Assembly (NCBI GenBank): GCA_944320405.1
Contig: CALUHI010000005.1
Location: 1 to 37,021, forward strand
Length of the DNA stretch: 37,021 bases
DNA from: an uncultured Eggerthellaceae bacterium
GTDB lineage: Bacteria > Actinomycetota > Coriobacteriia > Coriobacteriales > Eggerthellaceae
Reading direction: 5' to 3'
Position numbers and translations under genes: made by a program. The stretch's first letter is position 1, and the number at the start of each line of letters is the position of its first letter. Below, one piece after another: positions 10,936 through 20,464 of the stretch. The notes below the pieces were generated by a model, which saw only the letters and a list, made by a program, of their open reading frames with translations, did not search any database and had not been told where the DNA came from.

Positions 10936-11700
10936 TTACTCAGGCTGAGCACCGTCCGTCTGTAAAGATTTCAGAAATTCGCGGTCTTCGGAAGCAAGCG
11001 GTGCCGCGTCCAGCAAATCCGGACGCAACAAGGCAGTGCGCCGCAGGCTTTCTTGACGGCGCCAACGCGCAATTGAAGCATGGTTTCCCGACAGCAAGAT
11101 AGGCGGAACCTCCTGACCGCGAAACGATGCAGGACGCGTGTACTGCGGGTATTCCAAAAGACCGTCAGCGAAGCTTTCATCGGCCGCGCCGTCAGGTGCG
11201 CCCAGCACGCCGGGAAGCTTGCGGACCACAGCGTCAATGACCACCATGCTGGCAAGCTCGCCACTGGTCAGGACGTAGTCGCCCAGCGAAATCACAGTGT
11301 CTGCCAAAGCATAGGCGCGCTCATCAATGCCTTCGTAATGCCCGCAGATGAACAGAAGGCGCTCTTGAGTGGCAAGCTCGCATGCGAGCGCATCGTCGAA
11401 GCGGCGACCACCCGGCGCAAGGAATATAACATGGGGCTTTGCCGCAGAGCCGTCCCCTGAAGGCTCAACGGAGGAAACGAGCTCCTCGTACGCCTCAAAG
11501 ATCGGTTCGCACTTCATCACGAGCCCCGCACCACCACCGTAAGGCTCGTCGTCGGTGGTGCGATGGCGATCGTGCGTCCAATCGCGAAGGTCGTGCGCCT
11601 TGAACGAGAGGATTCCCTTTTCCTGCGCGATGCGCATCATGGAAGAGCCCATGACAGAGTCGTACATGGAAGGAAACGTAGACAGCGTCTCTACGAACAC
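10936..11700 (-). CDS. trmD: tRNA (guanine-N1)-methyltransferase
   Basis: TrmD methylates G37 of tRNAs reading CNN and some other codons using S-adenosylmethionine, which prevents +1 frameshifting. The 254-residue protein starts with VETLSTFPSMYDSVM and has the SAM-binding trefoil-knot signatures PYGGGAGLVMK (53-63), FICGHYEGIDERA and SLGDYVLTSGELASMVVIDAVVRKLPGVLG. The start is a GTG at 11698-11700, with AAAGGAG five bases upstream. It is the fourth gene of the rpsP-khpA-rimM-trmD operon and follows rimM with a gap of about 33 bp. Confidence 0.96.
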   Translation of the reverse strand: MFVETLSTFPSMYDSVMGSSMMRIAQEKGILSFKAHDLRDWTHDRHRTTDDEPYGGGAGLVMKCEPIFEAYEELVSSVEPSGDGSAAKPHVIFLAPGGRRFDDALACELATQERLLFICGHYEGIDERAYALADTVISLGDYVLTSGELASMVVIDAVVRKLPGVLGAPDGAADESFADGLLEYPQYTRPASFRGQEVPPILLSGNHASIARWRRQESLRRTALLRPDLLDAAPLASEDREFLKSLQTDGAQPE

Positions 11701-11733
11701 AGCTGCTCCTTTCGCAGAAACACGGGAATAAAT

Positions 11734-12252
11734 TTAGCGGAGATCGAAAAGTCCGGCAGGCGCATTTAGCTCGATAAAGCGCGCCTCTTCGTCGATGGCA
11801 AGGACGAACTCGTCAACCAGGGGAACGAGGACCGTACCGCCATCATCGTCGGCAATCTCGAGCAGCGCCTGCCCAGGATTGTCGATAACATCCGACACCG
11901 TCCCGCTGAAACCGGCCGCCTCATCACGAACGGTCCATCCAATCAAGCCATGCGATCCAGCCGCCAGCGCATCCTCGGGAAGGTCGGCACGGCGCACCAA
12001 GCAATGGCAGCCCGCAAGCGCTTCAGAAGCCGAGCGGTCTTCAACGCCCTCAAAGAACACGACGAACTCCCCGCCCTGCTCGTCGATCGCACGGACCTTC
12101 GCACGGCGCGGGACATCGAGCACGGGAGGAACAAAAGCAACTTCCATGCCCTCTTCAAGCAAAAAAGGAAGGCTCGCCGTGCTGCGCACGACGAACCCTC
12201 CCTGCAAATTCTTAGCCTTCGCCAAGATGGCGATATCAGCCCACTCGCGCAT
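11734..12252 (-). CDS. rimM: 16S rRNA processing protein RimM
   Basis: RimM is a two-domain ribosome maturation factor that binds S19 and assists assembly of the 30S head. The 172-residue product has the N-terminal beta-barrel (IAILAKAKNLQGGFVVRS), the middle GCHCLVRRADLP segment, and the C-terminal PRC-type barrel (GTVSDVIDNPGQALLEI ... VPLVDEFVLAID). The usual GRIVKPHGLKGEV start is replaced by the divergent AKAKNLQGGFVV, which is still recognisable. The ATG directly abuts the khpA stop codon, so it is translationally coupled. Confidence 0.92.
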   Translation of the reverse strand: MREWADIAILAKAKNLQGGFVVRSTASLPFLLEEGMEVAFVPPVLDVPRRAKVRAIDEQGGEFVVFFEGVEDRSASEALAGCHCLVRRADLPEDALAAGSHGLIGWTVRDEAAGFSGTVSDVIDNPGQALLEIADDDGGTVLVPLVDEFVLAIDEEARFIELNAPAGLFDLR

Positions 12253-12507
12253 TTAGTCGAGAAGCTCCACATCGACATGCATGCCCGAACGCGCAGCAGC
12301 AGCGCGCGCGAGGGTGCGGATGGACTTGATGATGCGCCCCTGACGGCCGATAACCTTGCCGGCATCCTCTTCGTTGACGCGCATCTCCACCATGATGGAG
12401 CCGTCCTCGGCCTCCTGAGCTTCGATCTCGAAATCGTCCGGGAACTCGATCAGGGGCAAAACGATGGCCTCAACCAGGCCGACGATGTTCTCCGTCTGCT
12501 CGGACAT
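12253..12507 (-). CDS. khpA: KH-domain RNA-binding protein KhpA
   Basis: KhpA is a small type II KH-domain RNA-binding protein, usually partnered with KhpB and implicated in sRNA binding and control of cell elongation in Gram-positive bacteria. The 84-residue product consists of the KH domain, with the RNA-contacting GRQG loop at residues 54-57 inside GKVIGRQGRIIKSIR. Its place between rpsP (five bases upstream) and rimM (immediately downstream) is the classic location for this gene and supports the call. No KhpB/Jag gene is visible in the window. Confidence 0.93.
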   Translation of the reverse strand: MSEQTENIVGLVEAIVLPLIEFPDDFEIEAQEAEDGSIMVEMRVNEEDAGKVIGRQGRIIKSIRTLARAAAARSGMHVDVELLD

Positions 12508-12512
12508 GGCGG

Positions 12513-12758
12513 TTACGCGTTCTCGCGGGCCTGCTTAAGAAGACGGGCGACGGTGTCGGTGGGCTGGGCACCGTTGGCGATCCACTTGTCGACCTTCTCC
12601 ATGTCGAAGGACACGAGAGCGGGCTCAACGCAGGGGTTGTAACGGCCAACCTCGTCGATGAAACGACCGTCGCGCGGCGCATGGGCGTCAGCGACAACGA
12701 CGCGGTAGTACGGACGCTTCTTGGCACCGTGGCGGGCCAGGCGAATCTTCACTGCCAT
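12513..12758 (-). CDS. rpsP: 30S ribosomal protein S16
   Basis: S16 is an early-binding protein of the 30S subunit. The 81-residue product begins [34 protein letters not shown], the canonical family start, and has the conserved GRYNP element. AGGAG lies eight bases before the ATG. It is the first gene of the rpsP-khpA-rimM-trmD operon. The 123 bp between it and ffh contain two small dyads (GTTGC/GCAAC and GCCG/CGGC) but no clear terminator, so transcription from ffh may continue into it. Confidence 0.97.
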   Translation of the reverse strand: MAVKIRLARHGAKKRPYYRVVVADAHAPRDGRFIDEVGRYNPCVEPALVSFDMEKVDKWIANGAQPTDTVARLLKQARENA

Positions 12759-12881
12759 GGAAATGACTCCTTTTTGCTACGAACAACTTTCTATTTTGTG
12801 CAGGTTGCGAATCGTGCAACCCGATCCGCGAAAACAGCAATTGCCGATTTTACGGCGAATCCAGTGGTTTGGCAAGCGTGT

Positions 12882-14318
12882 TTACTGGTTCATCATATCT
12901 TGCAATTGCTTCAGATCCGACATCTTCAAACCGCCCAGACCCGGCAGCCCGCGGCGCTTGGATCGCTTGCCCTTCTTGCCCTTCTTGCCCTTCTTGCCCT
13001 TCTTGCCGCGGCCGGAAAGCATGTCCTCGGCAGCAGGCATCATCTTCTTCATCATCTTCTTGGTCTCATTGAACTTCTTGATGACCTGATTCACATCGGT
13101 CACGGTAACGCCGGCGCCCTTCGCGATGCGGGCGCGCCTGCTGCCGTTGAGAATTTCGGGCTTGGCGCGCTCTTCCTTGGTCATGGAATGGATGATGACC
13201 TCCATGCTGTCGAGCGCCTTTTCGTCCACCTGCCCGGACGCCATGGCCTTGTCGCCACCGGGAAGCGCCGAGATCAGCTTAGCGATGCCGCCCATCTTGC
13301 GGATCTGACGGTTCATGTCGATGAAGTCGTCCAGCGTGATGGTGCTTTTCGCCACATGTTCGGCAAGCTGCGCGTCGCGCTCTTCCTGCTGCACGCGCAC
13401 AGCGGACTCGATCAGGCTGATGACGTCACCCATGCCCAAGATGCGCTTGGCCATACGGTCGGGATGGAACTCCTCCAAGGAATCAGGTTTCTCGCCCGAG
13501 CTGGTGAACATGATGGGCTTGCCGGTGACCTGCTTGATGGAAAGCGCACCGCCGCCACGGGCGTCGCCATCCATCTTCGACATGATCACGCCGTCGAAGT
13601 CCACGCGTTCAGCGAAGGCCCCCGCCACGTTGACGACGTCCTGGCCGGTCATGGCGTCCACAACCATCAGGATCTGGTCGGGGTCAACCGCCTCCTTGAT
13701 GGCCTGTGCCTCCTGCATCATCTCTTCATCAACGTGCAAGCGACCCGCCGTGTCGACGATCACCACATCGCGCAGATTGTCGATGGCGTCCTGCACGCCC
13801 TCCTTGGCGATCTTCACCGGATCCTGCCCATCGCCGCGGTACACGCGCACGCCAATCTCGCCGCCGAGCGTTTCAAGCTGATCGGCTGCAGCGGGACGGT
13901 ACACGTCGCAGGCAACCAGAAGGGGGCTGTGCTTCTGCTGCTTCAAGCGGTAAGCCAGCTTCGCTGCCGCGGTCGTCTTACCCGAACCCTGAAGGCCTAC
14001 AAGCATGACGACGTTAGGAATGCGGTTGGGCGCAAGCGCAAGTTTGGCGTCGTCGCGACCCAGAAGCTCGGTGAGCTCGTCCATCACGATCTTCACGACG
14101 TTTTGCGCCGGCGTCAGCGAATCCAGCACCTCGGCAGTCAGGCAACGCTCCTTCGTTCGAGCGATGAAGTCCTTCACCACCTTGAAGTTGACGTCGGCCT
14201 CCAGAAGCGCCAGACGGATCTCGCGCATGGCGGCGTTGATGTCCTCTTCGGTCAGGCGGCCCTTGCCGCGCAATCCAGAGAAGATGCCCTGCAAGCGGTT
14301 GGAGAGGTTTTCAAGCAT
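12882..14318 (-). CDS. ffh: Signal recognition particle protein Ffh (SRP54)
   Basis: Ffh is the GTPase of the signal recognition particle and directs nascent membrane proteins to FtsY and the translocon. The 478-residue protein has the N domain (MLENLSNRLQGIF), the G domain with GLQGSGKTT at 108-116, VDTAGR and TKMDG-like SKMDGDARGG, and a C-terminal methionine-rich M domain (MKKMMPAAEDMLSGRG, ending LQDMMNQ). The M-domain tail holds a run of Gly-Lys-Lys repeats encoded by 9-bp tandem repeats near 12970-13010. I choose the ATG about 39 bp inside the longest frame, because AAGGAG precedes it and it matches the family start; the exact base may be off by one. A TATAAT hexamer near 14381-14386 on the minus strand may be its own -10 element. 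Confidence 0.95.
   Translation of the reverse strand: MLENLSNRLQGIFSGLRGKGRLTEEDINAAMREIRLALLEADVNFKVVKDFIARTKERCLTAEVLDSLTPAQNVVKIVMDELTELLGRDDAKLALAPNRIPNVVMLVGLQGSGKTTAAAKLAYRLKQQKHSPLLVACDVYRPAAADQLETLGGEIGVRVYRGDGQDPVKIAKEGVQDAIDNLRDVVIVDTAGRLHVDEEMMQEAQAIKEAVDPDQILMVVDAMTGQDVVNVAGAFAERVDFDGVIMSKMDGDARGGGALSIKQVTGKPIMFTSSGEKPDSLEEFHPDRMAKRILGMGDVISLIESAVRVQQEERDAQLAEHVAKSTITLDDFIDMNRQIRKMGGIAKLISALPGGDKAMASGQVDEKALDSMEVIIHSMTKEERAKPEILNGSRRARIAKGAGVTVTDVNQVIKKFNETKKMMKKMMPAAEDMLSGRGKKGKKGKKGKKGKRSKRRGLPGLGGLKMSDLKQLQDMMNQ
12970..13010. repeat. 9-bp tandem repeat inside ffh
   Basis: About four to five copies of the 9-bp unit TTCTTGCCC (plus-strand reading) are arranged head to tail. On the coding strand they specify repeated Gly-Lys-Lys in the basic tail of the Ffh M domain. 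Because the unit is a multiple of three, copy-number change would alter the tail length without shifting the frame. Confidence 0.85.
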
Positions 14319-14394
14319 CAATGGTCTCCTTGTCGTGCGCGCGCCGCACGAATGCATGCGGCGCGGAATCGTCTGGGGTGATTATAGCCGAGCG

Positions 14395-17283
14395 TCAGCC
14401 TTCAATGCCCAGCATGCGGCGCAAGAAGCGGCCGGTGTGACTGGCCTCAACCTTTGCAACCTGCTCAGGCGTGCCCTGTGCAACTACGGTGCCGCCGCCC
14501 TCGCCGCCTTCAGGACCCAGGTCTACAATATGGTCGGCGCATTTGATGACGTCCAGGTTGTGTTCGATGACGAGCACCGTGTTGCCCGCGTCCACCAAAC
14601 GCTGAAGCACGGCAAGCAGCTGGCGCACGTCCTCAAAATGCAAACCCGTGGTGGGCTCATCCAGGATATAGAAAGTTTTGCCCGTCTGGCGGCGCTGCAG
14701 CTCGCTTGCAAGCTTCACGCGCTGGGCCTCGCCGCCTGAAAGCGTAGTGGCCGGCTGACCCAGACGGATGTATCCCAAACCCACATCGAACAACGTCTGC
14801 AGCTTGCGCTTGATGCCGGGAATGTTCTCGAAGAACGCAAGCGCGTCTTCCACCGTCATGTCCAGCACATCCGAGATGTTCTTGCCGCGATAGGTGACTT
14901 GCAGCGTCTCGCGGTTGTAGCGCGCGCCGCCGCACACTTCGCAGGGCACGTACACGTCGGGAAGGAAGTGCATCTCGATTTTGATCTGGCCGTCGCCCTT
15001 GCACGCTTCGCAGCGGCCGCCGTTGACGTTGAAGCTGAAACGTCCGGGGCTGTAGCCACGCGCCTTGGCTTCCTGCGTGCTGGCGAACAGGGCGCGGATG
15101 TCGTCCCACAACCCGATGTAGGTTGCGGGGTTCGAACGCGGCGTGCGCCCAATGGGGCTCTGGTCGATGTTGATGACCTTGTCGATGTTCTCGAGTCCCG
15201 TTATTTTGCGATAGACACCCGTGCGGCGGTGCGCGTGGTTCACGCGGTTCGCCAACGCAGGTGCCAACGTGTCGGTGACCAGCGAGCTTTTACCGGAGCC
15301 AGACACGCCGGTGACCACCGTCAGCGTGCCGAAGGGAACCTCCAGCGTCACGTTCTTCAGGTTGTTCTCCTTCGCGCCGGTCAGCTTCAGGCTGCCGCGC
15401 TTGGGGTGGCGACGCGAAGCGGGCACCTCGATGGTGCGCCTGCCGCTCAGGTAATCGGCGGTCAAAGACCCTTCCGTAGCGGCAACTTCTTCAGGCGTGC
15501 CGATGGCGACCACTTCCCCGCCGTGCTCACCGGCTCCCGGGCCCATGTCGACCACGAAATCGGCGCTGCGGATGGTGTCCTCGTCATGCTCGACAACCAC
15601 CACGGTGTTGCCTAGGTCGCGCAGGCGCTCGAGCGTGGCGATGAGCCGCTCGTTGTCGCGTTGGTGCAAACCGATGGAGGGCTCGTCCAAAATGTAGAGC
15701 ACGCCCATGAGGCCCGCACCGATCTGCGTGGCCAGACGGATGCGCTGCGCTTCACCGCCAGAAAGCGTGGCGGTGGCGCGCTCAAGCGTCAGGTAATCCA
15801 AACCAACGTCGACCAAGAAGCGAAGGCGCGCCTTGATCTCCTTCACGATGGGCCCGGCGATGACGTTCTGCTGGCCCTCGAACGACAGGCCCTCGAAGAA
15901 CTCGTAGGATTCGCGCGCGCTCATCTCGCAGACGTCGTGAATGGACTTGCCGCCCACCGTAACCGCCAGGATCTCCGGCTTCAGGCGCTTGCCGTGGCAT
16001 GTTTGGCACGGCACGATGGCGAAATAGCTTTGCAAACGCTCGCGCTGGGTGTCGCTTTGCGCTTCCTGATAGCGGTGCATGACCGCTTCAAGCGCGCCCT
16101 CCCATTCGATGTACCAATAGGTTTCGCGGCCGTCCACGGTCACGTAGTCGACGCGAACTTTTTCCTTACCCAGGCCGTTCATGATGCCATCGCGCACCTT
16201 CTTCGGAAGGTCTTCCCATGGCGTGTCGGGCGAAGCGCCCAGATGCTTGCACACCGCGCGCAGCACCTGCGGGTAGTAGTTGCCCGTCTTGAACGGCGCA
16301 AGGGCGCCGTCGGCGATGGAAAGCGACGGATCGGGAATCACCAGGCTAGGGTCCACTTCCTCGCGGCTGCCGATGCCCAGGCAGTCAGGGCAGGCTCCGT
16401 ACGGGGCATTGAACGAGAAGTCGCGCGGCTGCAGCTCGTCCATGGAATGGCCATGCTCGGGGCATGCCAGCGCAAGCGAGAAGATGTGCTCGCCCTCGGC
16501 AAGGCCACCGGTTGCGCCAGACGAAGTGTGCCCTCCGTCGCCCAACGGCTTGCCGTCATCGCCGAGCACCTGCACGAGCACGCGCCCATCGGCCAGCTTG
16601 GTGGCAAGCTCCACTGCCTCGGCGATGCGGCTGGTTGCGCTTTCTTTCAGTTGCACGCGGTCGACGACCACATCAATGAAGTGCTTGATCTTCTTGTTCA
16701 ACGTGAGCGGCTCGCCGTCCAGGCGCACCACTTCCCCGTCGATGCGCACACGGGTGAAACCTTCGTGCGCCAAATCGGCGAACAGCTTAGTGAACTCCCC
16801 TTTGCGTCCGGTAACCACCGGCGCCATGACAATCGCCTTCGCTCCGGGGGCAAGCGCCAGGATGGAGTCGGTCACCTGGTCGGTCGTCTGCTTCATGATG
16901 GGGCGCCCGCATTCAGGGCAGTGCGGCACGCCCACGCGCGCGAACAGAAGGCGCAGGTAATCGTAGATTTCAGTGGTGGTGCCCACCGTGGAGCGCGGGT
17001 TGCGACTGGTGGTCTTCTGGTCGATGGAGACCGCCGGGGAAAGGCCGTCGATGCTGTCCAAGTCGGGCTTTTGCATCTGGCCCAGGAACATGCGCGCGTA
17101 GCTGGAGAGGCTTTCCACGTAACGGCGCTGGCCTTCGGCGTACATCGTGTCGAACGCCAGGCTGGACTTGCCGCTGCCGGAAAGACCCGTGATGACCACC
17201 AGCTTGTCGCGCGGGATGGTGACGTCGATGTTCTTCAGGTTGTGCTCACGCGCGCCTTTGATGACGATGTCGTTCTGGCCCAT
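14395..17283 (-). CDS. uvrA: Excinuclease ABC subunit A
   Basis: UvrA is the damage-sensing ATPase of nucleotide excision repair and loads UvrB onto lesions. The 962-residue protein has two ABC modules: [14 protein letters not shown] at about 33-46 and [15 protein letters not shown] in the second half. The signature sequences are [14 protein letters not shown] and [14 protein letters not shown], and zinc-finger cysteines are visible (CPECG, CPDCLG, CEACKG, CEVCGG). I choose the ATG at 17283, which gives [19 protein letters not shown], the usual family start; an in-frame ATG 54 bp upstream would add an atypical N-terminus. Upstream there is a LexA-like box (17422-17435), consistent with SOS control. 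uvrB and uvrC are not in the window. Confidence 0.97.
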   Translation of the reverse strand: MGQNDIVIKGAREHNLKNIDVTIPRDKLVVITGLSGSGKSSLAFDTMYAEGQRRYVESLSSYARMFLGQMQKPDLDSIDGLSPAVSIDQKTTSRNPRSTVGTTTEIYDYLRLLFARVGVPHCPECGRPIMKQTTDQVTDSILALAPGAKAIVMAPVVTGRKGEFTKLFADLAHEGFTRVRIDGEVVRLDGEPLTLNKKIKHFIDVVVDRVQLKESATSRIAEAVELATKLADGRVLVQVLGDDGKPLGDGGHTSSGATGGLAEGEHIFSLALACPEHGHSMDELQPRDFSFNAPYGACPDCLGIGSREEVDPSLVIPDPSLSIADGALAPFKTGNYYPQVLRAVCKHLGASPDTPWEDLPKKVRDGIMNGLGKEKVRVDYVTVDGRETYWYIEWEGALEAVMHRYQEAQSDTQRERLQSYFAIVPCQTCHGKRLKPEILAVTVGGKSIHDVCEMSARESYEFFEGLSFEGQQNVIAGPIVKEIKARLRFLVDVGLDYLTLERATATLSGGEAQRIRLATQIGAGLMGVLYILDEPSIGLHQRDNERLIATLERLRDLGNTVVVVEHDEDTIRSADFVVDMGPGAGEHGGEVVAIGTPEEVAATEGSLTADYLSGRRTIEVPASRRHPKRGSLKLTGAKENNLKNVTLEVPFGTLTVVTGVSGSGKSSLVTDTLAPALANRVNHAHRRTGVYRKITGLENIDKVINIDQSPIGRTPRSNPATYIGLWDDIRALFASTQEAKARGYSPGRFSFNVNGGRCEACKGDGQIKIEMHFLPDVYVPCEVCGGARYNRETLQVTYRGKNISDVLDMTVEDALAFFENIPGIKRKLQTLFDVGLGYIRLGQPATTLSGGEAQRVKLASELQRRQTGKTFYILDEPTTGLHFEDVRQLLAVLQRLVDAGNTVLVIEHNLDVIKCADHIVDLGPEGGEGGGTVVAQGTPEQVAKVEASHTGRFLRRMLGIEG

Positions 17284-17370
17284 CGAACCTACCTGCACTT
17301 TCTTATCGGCTCTACGCGTTGCCGCGCAAAATCTCATATACAGCGCGCACTCAAAGTTGCGCGACTCTTC

Positions 17371-17376
17371 ATTGTA
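17371..17376 (-). promoter_or_regulatory. Possible -10 element for uvrA
   Basis: TACAAT on the minus strand lies about 88 bp upstream of the uvrA start. No good -35 hexamer is found at 16-18 bp, so this is a weak call based on the hexamer alone. Confidence 0.3.
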
Positions 17377-17421
17377 GCGCTTCCTAACCTCTCATCCAGC
17401 TGAGAGCGACTCGCCACGGAG

Positions 17422-17435
17422 AAAACATATGTTCG
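17422..17435. promoter_or_regulatory. LexA-like (SOS) box upstream of uvrA
   Basis: AAAACATATGTTCG matches the Gram-positive/actinobacterial LexA pattern CGAACNNNNGTTCG with a perfect right half and two mismatches in the left half. It lies about 140 bp before uvrA, a classic SOS gene. Its distance from the candidate -10 element is larger than ideal. Confidence 0.4.
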
Positions 17436-17446
17436 TATTCACTCAC

Positions 17447-17476
17447 CATGTGAATCAGCACAGGCTGATTCACATG
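17447..17476. repeat. 30-bp perfect palindrome between uvrA and tRNA-Val
   Basis: Perfect 13-bp arms CATGTGAATCAGC (17447-17459) and GCTGATTCACATG (17464-17476) are separated by only ACAG. No T run follows on either strand, so a terminator is unlikely. It lies in the divergent region between uvrA (minus) and the tRNA gene (plus), and could be an operator for a dimeric repressor or a stable RNA hairpin. The rest of 17284-17641 shows no gene. Confidence 0.75.
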
Positions 17477-17569
17477 ATTTATGCAAGAGTGCGTAACGAT
17501 TACGGGTCGTAGGCGAAACGAGCATCGCTAGATCGTGAAAGAGACGCGCGAAAATATATAAAAAAGTGT

Positions 17570-17597
17570 TTGACGTCGTCGCGCTTTCCGGTATACT
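17570..17597 (+). promoter_or_regulatory. Sigma-A type promoter of tRNA-Val
   Basis: TTGACG (17570-17575) and TATACT (17592-17597) are separated by 16 bp, just upstream of the tRNA gene, which begins 44 bp after the -10. The surrounding A/T-rich patch contrasts with the GC-rich genes. Confidence 0.7.
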
Positions 17598-17641
17598 ACT
17601 TGCTTGCTGACGCGCTGAGGGATTAGCGCGAAGGCTATTTC

Positions 17642-17716
<75 letters not shown>

Positions 17717-17725
17717 TCTAAGACA

Positions 17726-17757
17726 GGCCGGGAGCATGAGCTTCCGGCCTTTTCTTT
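17726..17757 (+). terminator. Terminator of tRNA-Val
   Basis: GGCCGGGAGC and GCTTCCGGCC pair over 10 bp (one G-T wobble) around an ATGA loop, followed by TTTTCTTT. It separates the tRNA from the ABC-F gene that starts about 55 bp later. Confidence 0.85.
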
Positions 17758-17810
17758 ATCGAGTCCGCCGGTCGCGCGGCCGGCTGTGTTTTGAAAGGCG
17801 TGCGCGCATC

Positions 17811-19982
17811 ATGATCATGCAGGTCGAGCACATATCCAAGTCGTTCGGAGGACGCACGTTGTTCTCTGACGTCACGTTCCGCTTGGAGGAATACGACCGC
17901 TTGGCACTCGTAGGCCCCAACGGCGCCGGAAAGACCACCCTGCTCAACATCATCTCTGGCGAAGAGGACGCCGACAAAGGCCGCATCCTGTTCGCAAAGG
18001 GTGCCCGTGTGGGCTACCTGGAACAGGAAGCCATCGAGATGCAGGACCGCCCGGTGTTCGACGAGGTCATGTCGTCGCAGGTAGAGGTGCTTGAGGCCGA
18101 ACAGCGCCTGCGCAAACTTGAAGCCGAACTGGGCGAAAACCCCACCGAACAGCAGCTTGCTGCCGCCGGACGCGCGCGCGATGCCTTCGAGCACCTGGGC
18201 GGTTACACCATCGAGGCGAAAGTCAAAAGCGTACTGTACGGCCTGGGCTTCAAGCCCGACGACCTGCAGCAGTCGACCCTTCATTTTTCTGGCGGCTGGC
18301 AGATGCGCATCGCGCTGGCGAAGCTGCTCATTCGCAACCCCGAAGTGCTTCTGCTTGACGAGCCGACCAACCATCTCGACTTGGAAAGCGTCAAATGGCT
18401 CGAAGGCTTCCTGCGAGGCTATGCCGGCACGGTGATTGTCGTCAGCCACGACCGCGCCTTCATGGACAACATGGTGGATCGCGTGGCGGAAGTCGACAAC
18501 TGCCGCGTGAACCTGTACAAAGGCAACTACAGTGCCTACCTGAAGCAGCGCGCCGAACGCATTGAGCTGCTCAAGGCCGAGAAAGCGAAGCAGGACGAAG
18601 AAATCGCCCACTTGGAGGCGTTTGTCGAGAAGTTCCGCTACAAGGCAACGAAAGCCAAGCAGGCGCAGGACCGCCTGCGCAAGCTCGAGCGCATCAAAGA
18701 AAACCGAATCGTCATCCCCGAAGAGCGCAAAACCGTCCACTTCAACTTCAAGCAACCACCGCGCACCGGCGACATGGTCGTTCGCGCTCAGGGCCTGGTG
18801 AAGCGCTACGGTGACAAAGTCGTCTACGACGGACTGGACTTCACGATGTACCGCGGCGACAAGATCGCACTTGTTGGCCCCAACGGTGCGGGAAAGTCCA
18901 CCTTGCTGAAGATGATCGCTGGCGCCATCGAGCCCGACGCAGGGACCATCGAGTACGGCGTTCACGTGAGCAAAACCTATTATGCGCAGCATCAGCTGGA
19001 AGAGCTCTCTCCCGGCAACACCGTGTTCGAAGAGCTCGACCATGTGGCGCCCGGCTGGACCATCAGCCAGGTCCGCACGCTTTTGGGTGCGTTTTTGTTC
19101 GAAGGCGACGCGGTCGATAAAAAGGTGAGCGTTCTTTCGGGCGGAGAGAAAAGCCGTCTGGCGCTTGCCAAGATGCTCGTGGCGCCGCGCCCGCTGCTGT
19201 GCTTGGACGAGCCCACCAACCACTTGGACATCGCCAGCGCCGACATTCTTGAACAGGCGCTGAACGTATTCGAGGGAACCATCCTGTTCATCACCCACGA
19301 CCGCCACCTCATTCGCGGCGTCGCCAACCGCATCGTTGAGGTGCGTGACGGTAAGGTGACTATGTACGATGGCGATTACGATTACTACCTGTTCAAGAGC
19401 GGGCAGCTGGATGGCACCGCTCCTGATGACGCGTCGCTGGTGGACGAGGTCATGGGCGAGGACGCTCCGCGCAGCAAAGGAAGTGCTGCGACGGATTTAT
19501 CGCGCGCTCGCAGAGGCGCCAAGCCGGCGTCTGGCAACGCGCGCCGTGCTCCTGGCTCAACCGATGGTGGCGCCGCCGATGCTCGCGCGGCCCAAAACGC
19601 TTCCACTCAAAAGACGAAAGCGGCCCAGAAGGAAACCCAGCCCACGGGCACGCAGCTTACCGCCCCCCGCGGAAGCGCGCCCAAGACCAAGGAGCAGAAG
19701 CGCCGCGAAGCCGAAGCGCGCAACCGCGCCTATGCCGTGTTGAAAAACCACCGCAAGCGCATTGCGCAGCTCGACGAACAGATGGAGCGCGACAACGCCC
19801 GCATGGAAGAGATCCTGAAGCTTCTGGCCGATCCGGACTTCTACCTCAACGAAGACGCCTCAACCGACGTCATCGCTGAGCATGCAACGCTGAAAAAGCG
19901 CATCGCCGAGGCCGAAGAAGAATGGTTCGTCCTAACCGAAGAGCTTGAAGCCGAGATGGCCCGCCAAGCCGCCATGCAGTGA
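17811..19982 (+). CDS. ABC-F family ATP-binding protein (Uup/EttA-like)
   Basis: ABC-F proteins have two fused ABC ATPase domains and no membrane segments. They bind the ribosomal E site and relieve stalling, and some members protect against antibiotics. The 723-residue product has Walker [10 protein letters not shown] (35-43), the divergent signature [10 protein letters not shown] and [11 protein letters not shown] in domain 1. A long charged helical linker follows (from about residue 235, [20 protein letters not shown]). Domain 2 has [27 protein letters not shown] and [10 protein letters not shown]. After a low-complexity Ala/Lys/Thr-rich region comes a C-terminal coiled coil of the Uup type. 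I choose ATG 17811 because GAAAGG lies ahead of it; the longer frame would run through the tRNA terminator. Nothing shows that it confers resistance; a housekeeping translation role is more likely. Confidence 0.93.
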   Translation: MIMQVEHISKSFGGRTLFSDVTFRLEEYDRLALVGPNGAGKTTLLNIISGEEDADKGRILFAKGARVGYLEQEAIEMQDRPVFDEVMSSQVEVLEAEQRLRKLEAELGENPTEQQLAAAGRARDAFEHLGGYTIEAKVKSVLYGLGFKPDDLQQSTLHFSGGWQMRIALAKLLIRNPEVLLLDEPTNHLDLESVKWLEGFLRGYAGTVIVVSHDRAFMDNMVDRVAEVDNCRVNLYKGNYSAYLKQRAERIELLKAEKAKQDEEIAHLEAFVEKFRYKATKAKQAQDRLRKLERIKENRIVIPEERKTVHFNFKQPPRTGDMVVRAQGLVKRYGDKVVYDGLDFTMYRGDKIALVGPNGAGKSTLLKMIAGAIEPDAGTIEYGVHVSKTYYAQHQLEELSPGNTVFEELDHVAPGWTISQVRTLLGAFLFEGDAVDKKVSVLSGGEKSRLALAKMLVAPRPLLCLDEPTNHLDIASADILEQALNVFEGTILFITHDRHLIRGVANRIVEVRDGKVTMYDGDYDYYLFKSGQLDGTAPDDASLVDEVMGEDAPRSKGSAATDLSRARRGAKPASGNARRAPGSTDGGAADARAAQNASTQKTKAAQKETQPTGTQLTAPRGSAPKTKEQKRREAEARNRAYAVLKNHRKRIAQLDEQMERDNARMEEILKLLADPDFYLNEDASTDVIAEHATLKKRIAEAEEEWFVLTEELEAEMARQAAMQ

Positions 19983-19990
19983 GGTTCGCC

Positions 19991-20452
19991 ATGCTGAACA
20001 TTGTTCTCGTCGAACCTGAGATTCCGCAGAACACGGGCAATATCGCGCGCACGTGCGCGTGCATCGGTGCGCGTCTGCACTTGGTGGAACCGTTGGGATT
20101 CCATGCCACCGAGCGCAATTTGAAGCGTGCGGGATGTGATTATTGGAACGAAGTGGACATCTGCCGCTGGCCGTGCTCCGAAGCGTTTTTCGGGGCGCAC
20201 GGCGAAGACGAGCTTCATCTGTTCACCGGCCATGCGCAGCGCTCGTATGCGGAAGTCGCTTACGGCGCCGACGCTTACCTGGTGTTCGGGCGTGAAAGCC
20301 GCGGCATCGATCCCGCCATCCTACAGGCGCATGCCGACCAGTGTGTGCGCATCCCCATGCGCGAGGGGCTTCGCAGCCTGAACCTTTCTAACTCTGTTGC
20401 CATTGGCGCCTACGAGGCGCTGCGCCAGCTAACCTTCCCCGGACTCGTGTAG
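19991..20452 (+). CDS. trmL: tRNA (cytidine(34)-2'-O)-methyltransferase TrmL
   Basis: TrmL is a SPOUT methyltransferase that 2'-O-methylates the wobble base of leucine tRNAs. The 153-residue minimal-length protein has MLNIVLVEPEIPQNTGNIARTCA at its start, then FGRESRGID and IPMREGLRSLNLSNSVAIGAYEALRQ, which form the knotted SAM site. The ATG at 19991 gives the family N-terminus. A GTG at 19979 overlapping the preceding stop codon is an alternative start. It follows the ABC-F gene within a few bases and is 12 bp ahead of trmFO, so the three probably form one operon devoted to translation and tRNA modification. Confidence 0.93.
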   Translation: MLNIVLVEPEIPQNTGNIARTCACIGARLHLVEPLGFHATERNLKRAGCDYWNEVDICRWPCSEAFFGAHGEDELHLFTGHAQRSYAEVAYGADAYLVFGRESRGIDPAILQAHADQCVRIPMREGLRSLNLSNSVAIGAYEALRQLTFPGLV

Positions 20453-20464
20453 GGAGCGACCACC

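Noticed and set aside
12681-14381. 566-codon open frame opposite ffh and rpsP
   Set aside because: It spans two antisense housekeeping genes and a repeat-derived Leu-Ala-Leu-Leu stretch; no family resemblance.
15661-17403. 580-codon open frame opposite uvrA
   Set aside because: It is antisense to uvrA, has no recognisable motif and runs over the uvrA start; treated as a shadow.
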